From contig JADFYA010000110.1 of assembly GCA_015233285.1 (NCBI GenBank), positions 496 through 9,623 on the forward strand: a DNA stretch of 9,128 nucleotides, given 5' to 3'. Position 1 is the first letter of the stretch. Every line of letters starts with the position of its first letter. Below are positions 1-7,044 of this stretch, in pieces. This DNA is from Deltaproteobacteria bacterium (lineage in GTDB: Bacteria; Desulfobacterota; JADFXK01). The notes beneath the pieces were generated by a model. The model saw only the letters and a program-made list of their open reading frames with translations. It ran no database searches and was not told the DNA's origin. The translations under genes and the position numbers were made by a program.

Positions 1-2
1 CA

Positions 3-1058
3 GTTTGTTGGGAAGAATCCGGCTCCTATGCCCCTGTACCCGTTTGTATCCAGATAACCAGCGGGACTCTGGCCTCATGCCGGGAATGTAAGAAAGTCTA
101 TCAAACTATGGTTTATAACGAAATCACTGAGGTCCTCACCCTTTTAAATAGTTTTATGGCCAAACTGCAAGGGATGTTCGGCAGTGTGACCAGCGTCGTG
201 AATACTCTTATGTCCGCCGCAGGCAGTGTTGTATCATCTGCCGACATGGTGACCAAAGCCTCACAAAACACCAGGGAAAAGACGAACACCGTGTCGGAGT
301 CGGCCACAAAGATCAGCTCCAATATTACATCCGTCGCCACCGTCATGGAAAGCGTATCTAATAACGCCCGGACCGTGGCCGGGGCCGCCGAGGAGATGAC
401 TTCGACCATTAGCGAGATTGCCCAAAACGCCGAAAGAACCCGGACCACCATTGACAAAGCGGCACACCAGTCAAGTATCGCATCCGGAGAGGTAAGCAAG
501 CTGGGGGATGCCGCTAAAGAGATCGACCAGGTCACGGTGACAATCGACGAGATATCCGAACAAGTCAAGCTATTGGCTTTGAATGCCACGATTGAAGCTG
601 CTCGCGCCGGTGAAGCCGGGAAAGGGTTCGCGGTCGTAGCCCACGAAATAAAAGAACTGGCCAGGCAGGCATCAAAGGCCACAGAAGATATTCGGAAGGA
701 GATCGAAGGGATTCAATTGCTGACAAAAGGGGCTATCGACCAGATGGAAACAGTCGTAGCCGCAGTCCATGAAGGAAAAGAGGCGGTGACGACGATTGCC
801 GCGGCAGTGGAGGAGCAGTCGGCGACCACGAACGAACTGGCCAATACTATTTCAGAAGTTGCCTTGGGGGTGAACGAGGCCAACGAACATACGCTTAGAA
901 GCAGCACCGAGGCTGCCGGGATAGCTCGGGAGATTTCCGATGTGCATCACCTGTCCGTTGACATCGTGGAACACAGTCAACAACTGAAGGGCGATGCCGA
1001 TATTTTGACCGACGTGGCCCAAAAATTACAGGACCTTGTCAGACAGTTCAAAATATAA
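3..1058 (+). CDS. Methyl-accepting chemotaxis protein, C-terminal part (5' truncated by window)
   Basis: This is the signalling part of a chemoreceptor, which passes stimulus information to the CheA/CheW kinase array. The frame is open without a stop back to the left edge, so the ATG at 108 is probably internal and the true start lies outside. The upstream 35 codons encode a cysteine-rich stretch: CW at 6-11, Cys at 45-47 and CxxC (CREC) at 78-89. Downstream is a long Ala/Ser/Thr/Glu-rich helical coiled coil with methylation-type stretches ([20 protein letters not shown] near 384-443, [20 protein letters not shown] near 802-861). The conserved hairpin tip at about 549-680 includes [20 protein letters not shown] and [11 protein letters not shown]. 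No membrane helix or HAMP domain is visible in this part. The protein ends VRQFKI, with no CheR-tether pentapeptide. The ligand cannot be told; the Cys motif may sense redox state or metal (inference). Family assignment is very secure. Confidence 0.95.
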   Translation, partial: VCWEESGSYAPVPVCIQITSGTLASCRECKKVYQTMVYNEITEVLTLLNSFMAKLQGMFGSVTSVVNTLMSAAGSVVSSADMVTKASQNTREKTNTVSESATKISSNITSVATVMESVSNNARTVAGAAEEMTSTISEIAQNAERTRTTIDKAAHQSSIASGEVSKLGDAAKEIDQVTVTIDEISEQVKLLALNATIEAARAGEAGKGFAVVAHEIKELARQASKATEDIRKEIEGIQLLTKGAIDQMETVVAAVHEGKEAVTTIAAAVEEQSATTNELANTISEVALGVNEANEHTLRSSTEAAGIAREISDVHHLSVDIVEHSQQLKGDADILTDVAQKLQDLVRQFKI

Positions 1059-1087
1059 TAAACTTCTTTCGTCAACACATGAATAAA

Positions 1088-1123
1088 ATAAGCCTCGGCC
1101 GACCCTAGTCAACCGAGGCTTAT
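1088..1123. terminator. Bidirectional intrinsic terminator between convergent genes
   Basis: A perfect 11-bp stem (ATAAGCCTCGG at 1088-1098 pairs with CCGAGGCTTAT at 1113-1123) encloses a 14-nt loop. On the plus strand it is followed by CTATTTTTATAG. On the minus strand it is followed by TTTATTC. It lies 30 nt after the chemoreceptor stop and about 44 nt after the qrcD stop. Its position and the T-rich flanks on both sides suggest it ends transcription of both units. Confidence 0.85.
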
Positions 1124-1166
1124 CTATTTTTATAGTTTTAAGGCTTGCTTGGTTGATGCTTGTTAA

Positions 1167-2426
1167 TCAATGAGCGTGAGCATGGGCGTGTCCGCTGCCG
1201 GCATTCAACTCGTGCTCATGGGGAAAGACCGGCAGATATCGGTATGACAGAGAGAATACCAGACATCCGTAGGCCAGCATCCCAAAGGAGATGGACCATT
1301 CCTGCCAGGTCGGGAAATAACTGGCGAACTTCTCAAAGGGCATGACCGGAATGGCCAGGCTGACAACGGTGAAGACGAACCGGTTAATGCAAACCCCGGT
1401 ACAATTCATCACTGCGGCTATGGCCAGCAGGGTCCGGTTCTCCCGAGCCTCCCGATTGGTTAAGATAAGGGCCGGGATGATCCCGAAGACACCGATCTCA
1501 AGAAACAACAGCCACATTCCGTAAGGTCCTTCCCGGTAGAAACTGGCCAGGGTCAACCCCTTTGCAGGAGCCATGACGTAGCCCCAATAAAGGGTGTCGG
1601 CGATCTTGGCGACCAGATAAGTGGCCAGCATCCATCCCGAGATCTTGGCCAGCAAGCTGATTGCTGCTTGTCTGACCAATTTCTTGCCGGAAACCTTTTC
1701 CGTAATCATGGTCACCAAAATTGTCAGGCATGGACCAGAGGCGATGGCGGACCAAATGAACAGGAAGAAAGTCCACGGCCAGATAAAGATCCCTTCCCGG
1801 AAAGCAAACGGCCGGGCAAATAAGACACCATACATACCGCCGAGGGAGCCTTGGTGGAAAAAGGACAGAAAGGTCCCGGTCCCGGCGAAAAGGGCCATGA
1901 TCTGGTGCATATTATGGGCCATAAAATGGAACTCGGGAACCTGGTTGAGTTTCCGGTTTTCCAGGATGAGCGGCAAATACTCAATGGTCAACACGCCCAG
2001 GTAGCAGGTAATGCAGAACATTACTTCCGTCAACATGGAGTGGACATTGGCATGCCAAAACCCGAACCACCCTCTTAGGGGTTGCCCGATGTCGAATCCC
2101 AGCATCCCCACGGCGCCGCTATAGCAGATGAACCCAATGATGACAGCCGTGTTGATGATGGACTTCAATTCATCTTTGCGAAGAATATAGGTCAAAAAAC
2201 CGGTAAAAAAAGCCCCGGCGCCGAGAGCGATAACGGCCAAGTCAAAAACAATCCAAAGGCCGAACGCAAAATAGTCGTTCATAGCGGTCTGGTTTAAAGC
2301 CAGGACGATACATACCAACGCCCCCACCACACCCCAGCCCAACACCATCAGACAAAAAACTATCCAACCATAGAACTTACCCGGGGAACACCTGTCGGCG
2401 CCGGCCGGAAACAGTGCGGAGTCCAT
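1167..2426 (-). CDS. qrcD: Qrc menaquinone reductase, NrfD-type membrane subunit QrcD
   Basis: Integral membrane subunit of the NrfD/PsrC family, expected to hold the menaquinone site and receive electrons from QrcC. From the ATG at 2426 it is 419 aa with about ten hydrophobic helices (roughly residues 19-45, 54-81, 90-112, 126-153, 174-191, 216-242, 252-280, 303-323, 334-360, 377-397), the number usual for this family. Charged and His residues between helices (for example HANVH at 125-129, HNMHQ at 171-175) are possible quinone or proton-path residues, but this is inference. I chose 2426 because GGAGAGGT (2432-2439, minus) sits 5 nt upstream. An in-frame ATG at 2441 would add MERSH with a weaker AAGGA about 11 nt away. 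The C-terminus is His-rich (HEHEL, then HAHAHAH). It is the last gene of the operon, directly before the terminator. Qrc identity rests mainly on the gene set; NrfD homologues occur in many complexes. Confidence 0.87.
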   Translation of the reverse strand: MDSALFPAGADRCSPGKFYGWIVFCLMVLGWGVVGALVCIVLALNQTAMNDYFAFGLWIVFDLAVIALGAGAFFTGFLTYILRKDELKSIINTAVIIGFICYSGAVGMLGFDIGQPLRGWFGFWHANVHSMLTEVMFCITCYLGVLTIEYLPLILENRKLNQVPEFHFMAHNMHQIMALFAGTGTFLSFFHQGSLGGMYGVLFARPFAFREGIFIWPWTFFLFIWSAIASGPCLTILVTMITEKVSGKKLVRQAAISLLAKISGWMLATYLVAKIADTLYWGYVMAPAKGLTLASFYREGPYGMWLLFLEIGVFGIIPALILTNREARENRTLLAIAAVMNCTGVCINRFVFTVVSLAIPVMPFEKFASYFPTWQEWSISFGMLAYGCLVFSLSYRYLPVFPHEHELNAGSGHAHAHAH

Positions 2427-2431
2427 ATGAG

Positions 2432-2439
2432 ACCTCTCC
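2432..2439 (-). promoter_or_regulatory. Ribosome binding site deciding the qrcD start
   Basis: The minus-strand GGAGAGGT lies 5 nt before the ATG at 2426 and overlaps the codons just after the alternative ATG at 2441. Its match to the 16S anti-Shine-Dalgarno sequence is much better than AAGGA upstream of 2441, so it favours the shorter protein. Confidence 0.6.
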
Positions 2440-2464
2440 ATAGTTTCGGATATCCTTAAAGGGA

Positions 2465-3244
2465 TTAGTGTTTCTGTTTCTTCACATTCCTGAAGTCTTC
2501 TTCGGGCAGATAATTATCCGCCATCTTCCTGATCCAGTCGTACTTAGTCAGGTAATAGACCTTAGGTTCGGTTCCCAACCGCTCCAGCAGCCGAAAGGCG
2601 TCGGGCCTGGCGGCCAGCTTAGCCACCTGGTGCTCAGGATTATTCAGGTCGCCAAAGGTGATGGCCCCGGTCGGGCAAGCCTGGGTGCAAGCCGTTATAT
2701 ACTCACCTTCATGCAGATCCCGGCGCTTTTCCATGGCCGCTTTCTGTTTGGCCTTCATCAGCCGATGGTGGCAGAAAGTACACTTTTCAACTACGCCACG
2801 CATACGGGGCGACACGTCCGGCGAAAGAGACTTTTCCATCCCATCCGGAAAAACCGGGTCCCACCAGTTGAAGTAGCGGACATGGTAGGGGCAGGCGGCC
2901 ACGCAGTACCGGCAACCAATGCATCGGGTGTAAATCTGGCTGACGATCCCGCCTTCTTCGTCCACGGTGGTTGCTGTCGCGGGGCACACCGAAACACAAG
3001 GCGTGTGGTGACCGCATTGCATGCAGGGACGCGGGAAGAAAGAAAACTTAGCCTCAGGGAACTTTTCGCCATTGTTGATCCGATACAAACGCATCCAGGT
3101 GGTGCTTCGGAGCTTATCCGATTCATCGAGCCTGACGTAAAGGTTGTTCTCGGATTGGCACGCCACCATACACGCTCCGCAGCCAACGCATTTGTCCAGG
3201 TCGATAACCATCCCATATTTGAGGCGGAATTGCGTTTCGTTCAT
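2465..3244 (-). CDS. qrcC: Qrc menaquinone reductase, iron-sulfur subunit QrcC
   Basis: A 259-aa ferredoxin-like electron-transfer subunit of the DmsB/NrfC/PsrB type that should wire QrcB and the cytochrome to QrcD. Sixteen cysteines form four cluster motifs: C19/22/25/29 (CVGCGACMVAC), C74/77/83/87, C108/111/114/118 (CIGCRYCVAACP) and C155/158/186/190 (CTFC...CTQACP). No signal peptide is visible, which fits export as a folded complex together with the Tat substrate QrcB; the hitchhiker mechanism is known for this class. The ATG at 3244 has GAGGT about 5 nt upstream on the minus strand. The qrcB stop codon TGA overlaps that site and only 8 nt separate the genes, suggesting tight translational coupling. 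By cysteine count all four clusters could be [4Fe-4S]. The domain family is certain; the Qrc assignment comes from the operon. Confidence 0.92.
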   Translation of the reverse strand: MNETQFRLKYGMVIDLDKCVGCGACMVACQSENNLYVRLDESDKLRSTTWMRLYRINNGEKFPEAKFSFFPRPCMQCGHHTPCVSVCPATATTVDEEGGIVSQIYTRCIGCRYCVAACPYHVRYFNWWDPVFPDGMEKSLSPDVSPRMRGVVEKCTFCHHRLMKAKQKAAMEKRRDLHEGEYITACTQACPTGAITFGDLNNPEHQVAKLAARPDAFRLLERLGTEPKVYYLTKYDWIRKMADNYLPEEDFRNVKKQKH

Positions 3245-3252
3245 GTTTTACC

Positions 3253-5784
3253 TCATATCTTTTCTAGCTTTATCCGAGTTCCCCACCATTGGGCGAAGCC
3301 GCTGAGCGGATCGGAACTCAAGACGAAGACGTCGTTGGCGTTGGCGCCTTTTCCCTTGACGAATCTATCAAAAGCCTTGTGACCCAAACCTGTTAGGATA
3401 GCCACCAGGCCCGGCCTAATGCCGTCAAACAGGTTGACCCTGGTCTTAATCTCGGCATAGGTAGAAGTAACTATCTTGACGTAATCACCTTCCTGCAGCC
3501 TATGCTCTTTAGCCGTGGCCGGGTTCATCTGAACAAACATGTCGTTTTTTAAGACTTGCGTGTCCAACCAGGTCTTGGTCAAGTACGGCGGCGCCGCCAG
3601 GTAACCGTCAGGGAAGTCTATACTATCTTGGGGCACCAACAAGAGCGGGAATTCCTTCGTCGCGCCGTTGAGGAAAGGTGGTTCATAATGAGGCATGAAG
3701 GCTTTGTCGCCGGTGGCTCTGATCCGAAACAACCTCATCATCATCGGTGAAGGTAGGGAACCGGGCTGGGCGCCGACCTTATCCACCATCGTCCGGCTAT
3801 AAAACTCAAACTTGCCCGAAGGTGAGGTGAAAACGCCGTCGAATTTGTTAAAGGCCAACGTGGGGTTGTACCAGACGGTATCAGCCGCGAGATTGTCGAA
3901 CTTGGCGTCGGTCAGGGAAGGAGAGGTGGGGCCGATCTTCTTCCAGGCATCCGCGCCCTTTCCGATGACACCCACACCCGCCTTGGCTATTCCTTCCACG
4001 TTCTTGGTCAGCAATTCTTTATAATCAGCCCAGGGAAAAGAGGCCGCAACCGAGCCACCCAAGGCGTGCGCCGCTTTGATCAACACATCACCAGGGTTGG
4101 TCACCTGGCATTGGGCCTCCACCACCGGCCGGCTGATGCTGTAGACCGGGAATTGCATCCCGGGAGGCGTGGTATGATCGTCCCAACCTTCCAGGTAGTT
4201 CGGTCCGGGCAGGACCAGATCTGCCATGGCGGTAGTCTCATCCATATATGGGGACAGGCTGACCACGAAGGGGATCTTTTCCAGGGCCCGGTTGAAATCA
4301 CCGTTTTCGGCGCCGTAGCAAGGGTTGGCGTGGTAGACGATCAAGGTGGAGATAAGCGGAGTGCTGGTCCGGGTGACTGCCCGAGCCATGGGGTAGAAGA
4401 GCTCTTTGGTCAGAGGGTAGCGTCTGGTTCTGGCTTCATCAAGCCGGGGATTCTCGTTACCTTTCTTCGCAATTTCATCAAGAGCCGTTTCCGGCCAGGC
4501 GGCAATCGGCCCCGGAGAGGTCAGGACCATCCCGCCTTCCCGGTTGATGCTGCCGACCAGGGCATTCAAGGCATTGACGGCCATGAGATCAAACAAACTG
4601 CCCGGCATACTGCCCTTGCCTTTGCCGTAAACAGCTACCGCCGGTTTAATGGAGGCAAAGTCATTGGCCAGGGCGATGATCTTTTCGGCCGGTACCCCGG
4701 TCAAAGAATACACTTCTTCGGGGGTGTAATCTTTAAGGACCATCTCTTTAAATCCTGTATGCGGTCCTTTGTCGTCCGACCAGTTTTCGAAGCCGAAGCA
4801 GTGTTGGCCGACAAAATCCTTGTCGTACTTGCCATTTTTTATAATCACATGGGCCAGACCCAAAGCCAGTGCGCCCTCAGTCCCAGGTTTAACACTGATC
4901 CATTGATCCGCCTTAGAGGCCGTCAGGGTCGATGAAGTATCGATCTGGACGATCTTGGCCGGTTCGCCGTTGTTCTTGTCCCGCCATATCCCATTGGCCC
5001 GCATCATCCGGACCGGAGAACCCCAGCCCTCAAACAGGGCGCTACCGAAACTAAGGATGTAATGGGCCCGCTCCAGATCAAAACCCAGTGACTTACCTGC
5101 GCCCATGGTCAATTCAACGGCCATCTCGTTGGCGTCGTCAGCGGAGGGAATGGTAAAGGCATTGGGAGACCCGAAAGCTTTCAGGAACCTGGCCAACAAC
5201 CGTGGCATTGATCCATCCTGCCGGCCGGTAATCGAGGCCAGGGCCTGGGGCCGGCCGGAATCACGAATCTTCTTCAGTTCGGCCACCAGCGTGTTCATGG
5301 CCTCTTCCCAGGAGATGCGTTCCCATCGGCCCGCCCCGCGGGCTCCGACTCTTTTTATGGGGCCTGGGACCCGAATACCTTCATGCTTCTGGGGGGCGAA
5401 AACTTCCCCGGCCAGTCCCAAGGCGGGTTCTGTGATCTCTGTGGCGGATTTGTTTTCAAACCCTCCCAGCGAGTATAACAACTGGAGCCCGGCTGCGCCC
5501 ATGGGACAAATCCCACCACGGTTAACCGGGTGCTCAGGGTTTCCTTCGATCTTAACCGCCCGCTTCCCATCTATTACGCGAACCTTAATGCCGCAGCCGC
5601 CGGGGCAAAGACTGCAGACGGTATTTACGTAAGTTGCCTCTCCCTTGTCCGGGACTGGAACCCAGGGCCAATTCTGCGTCCAAATGGCAGAGTCGTCCAT
5701 GAGTTTCCACGGAATGGGAGTTAGGTGGAGGCCGGCAACCGCGCCCACGGCTAGTTTTATGAACCCTCGTCTATCAATCTTCAT
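3253..5784 (-). CDS. qrcB: Qrc menaquinone reductase, molybdopterin-oxidoreductase-like subunit QrcB
   Basis: An 843-aa member of the molybdopterin oxidoreductase (DMSO reductase) family, the large periplasmic subunit of Qrc. The N-terminus has a Tat signal: DRRGFIK at residues 4-10, then a hydrophobic stretch to about 24. Next comes an Fe-S motif, C57-x2-C60-x3-C64-x28-C93 (CSLCPGGC ... GGICPMG), the catalytic-fold domains, and a C-terminal dinucleotide-binding-type domain (about 690-843, with MNPATAKEHRLQEGDYVKI from 753). Where catalytic relatives carry a Cys or Sec Mo ligand, in the stretch after SPNAF, this protein reads TIPSADDANE (211-220) with no Cys. That agrees with the known absence of molybdenum in purified Qrc, so it is probably structural or electron-relaying rather than a catalyst. 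The ATG at 5784 is preceded by AAGGGAG with about 10 nt spacing. It follows qrcA by 74 bp. Without the neighbours it could be taken for a formate dehydrogenase or polysulfide reductase. Confidence 0.92.
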   Translation of the reverse strand: MKIDRRGFIKLAVGAVAGLHLTPIPWKLMDDSAIWTQNWPWVPVPDKGEATYVNTVCSLCPGGCGIKVRVIDGKRAVKIEGNPEHPVNRGGICPMGAAGLQLLYSLGGFENKSATEITEPALGLAGEVFAPQKHEGIRVPGPIKRVGARGAGRWERISWEEAMNTLVAELKKIRDSGRPQALASITGRQDGSMPRLLARFLKAFGSPNAFTIPSADDANEMAVELTMGAGKSLGFDLERAHYILSFGSALFEGWGSPVRMMRANGIWRDKNNGEPAKIVQIDTSSTLTASKADQWISVKPGTEGALALGLAHVIIKNGKYDKDFVGQHCFGFENWSDDKGPHTGFKEMVLKDYTPEEVYSLTGVPAEKIIALANDFASIKPAVAVYGKGKGSMPGSLFDLMAVNALNALVGSINREGGMVLTSPGPIAAWPETALDEIAKKGNENPRLDEARTRRYPLTKELFYPMARAVTRTSTPLISTLIVYHANPCYGAENGDFNRALEKIPFVVSLSPYMDETTAMADLVLPGPNYLEGWDDHTTPPGMQFPVYSISRPVVEAQCQVTNPGDVLIKAAHALGGSVAASFPWADYKELLTKNVEGIAKAGVGVIGKGADAWKKIGPTSPSLTDAKFDNLAADTVWYNPTLAFNKFDGVFTSPSGKFEFYSRTMVDKVGAQPGSLPSPMMMRLFRIRATGDKAFMPHYEPPFLNGATKEFPLLLVPQDSIDFPDGYLAAPPYLTKTWLDTQVLKNDMFVQMNPATAKEHRLQEGDYVKIVTSTYAEIKTRVNLFDGIRPGLVAILTGLGHKAFDRFVKGKGANANDVFVLSSDPLSGFAQWWGTRIKLEKI

Positions 5785-5816
5785 AACTAATTGGCTCCCT
5801 TGAATTCGATAGGGCG

Positions 5817-5837
5817 AACATCCGGGTAAAGGATGTT
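5817..5837 (-). other. Small stem-loop in the qrcA-qrcB intergenic gap
   Basis: On the minus-strand transcript AACATCC pairs with GGATGTT (7 bp) around a 7-nt loop, in the 74-bp gap after qrcA. It lacks a following U-tract, so it is not a typical terminator. It could be an mRNA processing or stability element that sets the ratio of cytochrome to the other subunits. This is inference from structure and place only. Confidence 0.35.
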
Positions 5838-5858
5838 ATTATTATGCTCCCGGGGTGG

Positions 5859-6482
5859 CTATTTGTGGCAGACGAAACAGGCATTGCTGGTCTTATTCTT
5901 GTCATGACATTCGCCACAGTCATCCATTTTCATCCGATCCCAGGTGTTAAACTTAATTCCGGAAATACGGCGACCCCAAATATCGATGCTGTACCCGGTA
6001 ATCCGATTCTTTTTGTAGACGCGTGGCTGCTCGCTGGTCCCGATGGGCCCGTGGCAGGTTTCACATTTCTGCTGTCCCATCTTAACGTGGGCCGCATGGG
6101 AAAAATAGACACAATCCGGTTGTTTGGAGTAGACGAGCCAGGGAATCTCCTTCCCCTCTTCCGTCAACTTCTGCCCGTAAGCCTGGAACTTCTTCTCGGC
6201 CTCGGTCTTACCCTGCAGGCTTTCATGGCAATCCATGCACCTGGCCAACTTAGGTATGCCGGTGAAGAAGCCGTCTTGCTTAAAGACATGGCATTCGTCG
6301 CAGCCCATCCCCGCATTTTCGGTGTGTGCCTTGTGGTTAAATGGGAACGGCTGCTCCATCGAACTATAGAGCACGGCCGGAAAGATCACCCAGCCCACAA
6401 AAAGGGCGCCCACGAAGCCGACGACACAGAGAAACCAACCAATTACAGCCGGGGAATACTCTTTCTTTTCTGCTTTCTCCAT
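5859..6482 (-). CDS. qrcA: Qrc menaquinone reductase, membrane-anchored multihaem cytochrome c QrcA
   Basis: A 207-aa cytochrome c that takes electrons from periplasmic type I cytochrome c3 and passes them into the Qrc complex. A hydrophobic helix near the N-terminus (about residues 11-38, PAVIGWFLCVVGFVGALFVG) should act as signal-anchor. Five canonical haem sites follow: CDECH (61-65), CMDCH (82-86), CETCH (140-144), CGECH (189-193) and CFVCH (202-206). Extra histidines in FNHKAH and FSHAAH resemble the distal-ligand motifs of class III cytochromes and suggest bis-His haems. A lone Cys124 lies just before FSHAAH. I chose the ATG at 6482 because GAGG (6492-6495, minus) lies 9 nt upstream; an in-frame TTG at 6497 would add five residues but would absorb that site. 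First gene of the operon, with a promoter candidate about 120 nt upstream. The downstream gene set makes the Qrc call firm. Confidence 0.9.
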   Translation of the reverse strand: MEKAEKKEYSPAVIGWFLCVVGFVGALFVGWVIFPAVLYSSMEQPFPFNHKAHTENAGMGCDECHVFKQDGFFTGIPKLARCMDCHESLQGKTEAEKKFQAYGQKLTEEGKEIPWLVYSKQPDCVYFSHAAHVKMGQQKCETCHGPIGTSEQPRVYKKNRITGYSIDIWGRRISGIKFNTWDRMKMDDCGECHDKNKTSNACFVCHK

Positions 6483-6562
6483 AGACTCACGCCTCAAATC
6501 TGGTAGTAATAGTTAATTAATTTCTGCCCTGGCCGATGTTTCCACGTCCTATTCTCTGGAAG

Positions 6563-6576
6563 TGACCGTTGACCGT
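6563..6576. repeat. Tandem 7-bp repeat TGACCGT in the qrc leader
   Basis: Two adjacent perfect copies of TGACCGT (6563-6569 and 6570-6576; ACGGTCA on the qrc coding strand) lie about 20-30 nt downstream of the predicted qrc start of transcription. Such direct repeats can be regulator half-sites, but two short copies can also arise by chance. Confidence 0.35.
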
Positions 6577-6599
6577 AGCATTATCAACAATGCGGGAAC

Positions 6600-6628
6600 T
6601 TTTAACCCAATAGTCAGGCTTTTGTCAA
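6600..6628 (-). promoter_or_regulatory. Candidate sigma-70-type promoter for the qrc operon
   Basis: Reading the minus strand, a perfect -35 box TTGACA (6623-6628) is followed by a 17-bp spacer and TTAAAA (6600-6605) as a weak -10. Transcription would start near 6593, leaving a leader of about 110 nt before the qrcA ATG. Direction, spacing and place fit; the -10 matches the consensus at only about half its positions. A/T runs just upstream (6629-6648) could serve as an UP-type element. Confidence 0.5.
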
Positions 6629-7026
6629 GAAAAAAAGGCAAAAAAAACGTTGCGTCACCGAGACCGACCAGTCACCCGGACCGCTGCTTCCGTCTGCATC
6701 GAAATGCTCCTGAACCTCACCCCGCCGTGGATTGACCTTTCACCGGGCCGTTATCCCGCCGCGAGTTCTCACCACCCTCATTTTGGGGCTGTCTATTGAT
6801 CTATGCCTATATATTATGCCACATTTAGAATTCCGGTAACTTTGTATCAATTTTTTATTATTGGCCCATTATTGAATTGCCATATTCAACCCGGTAAATC
6901 AATTCCGTATTCTCACAAAACGGGCCTCTCCGCCCGATCATCCGTCCGGTCGGGAAACACACTGGCCATGCCCGCTTTTCTGAGGAACTAACATTCCGAT
7001 TTACTAAGATTTTTCATCTAACCACT

Positions 7027-7044
7027 TGACATTCTCACATGTCA
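7027..7044. promoter_or_regulatory. Operator-like dyad TGACAT-N6-ATGTCA
   Basis: A perfect inverted repeat of two 6-bp arms (7027-7032 and 7039-7044) with a 6-bp centre lies about 240 bp upstream of the PBP gene. It overlaps a TTGACA at 7026-7031 and the palindrome TCACGTGA at 7042-7049. The spacing suits a dimeric helix-turn-helix regulator. No good -10 box follows at 16-18 bp, so a promoter here is not supported. Confidence 0.35.

Noticed and set aside
113..682. Minus-strand open frame inside the chemoreceptor gene
   Set aside because: The plus strand carries the conserved chemoreceptor hairpin; the antisense frame has low-complexity Ala/Ser/Val composition with no domain.
2468..3382. Long plus-strand open frame (304 codons) opposite qrcC
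   Set aside because: It lies antisense to a secure 16-Cys ferredoxin-like gene, has no recognisable domain, and is the usual mirror frame of a GC-rich coding sequence.
4066..4935. Plus-strand open frame (289 codons) inside qrcB
   Set aside because: Antisense to a well-supported molybdopterin-family gene; no family pattern and no ribosome binding site that stands out.
5844..6506. Plus-strand open frame (220 codons) opposite qrcA
   Set aside because: The minus strand encodes five CxxCH haem motifs, so the plus frame is a shadow.
6921..6936. Short inverted repeat CGGGC-N6-GCCCG as a terminator
   Set aside because: Only a 5-bp stem, no T-tract after it, and no gene ending nearby.
6803..6991. 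Possible 62-codon plus-strand gene in the intergenic region
   Set aside because: No convincing ribosome binding site, no recognisable fold or motif, and a composition that looks like non-coding AT-rich DNA.
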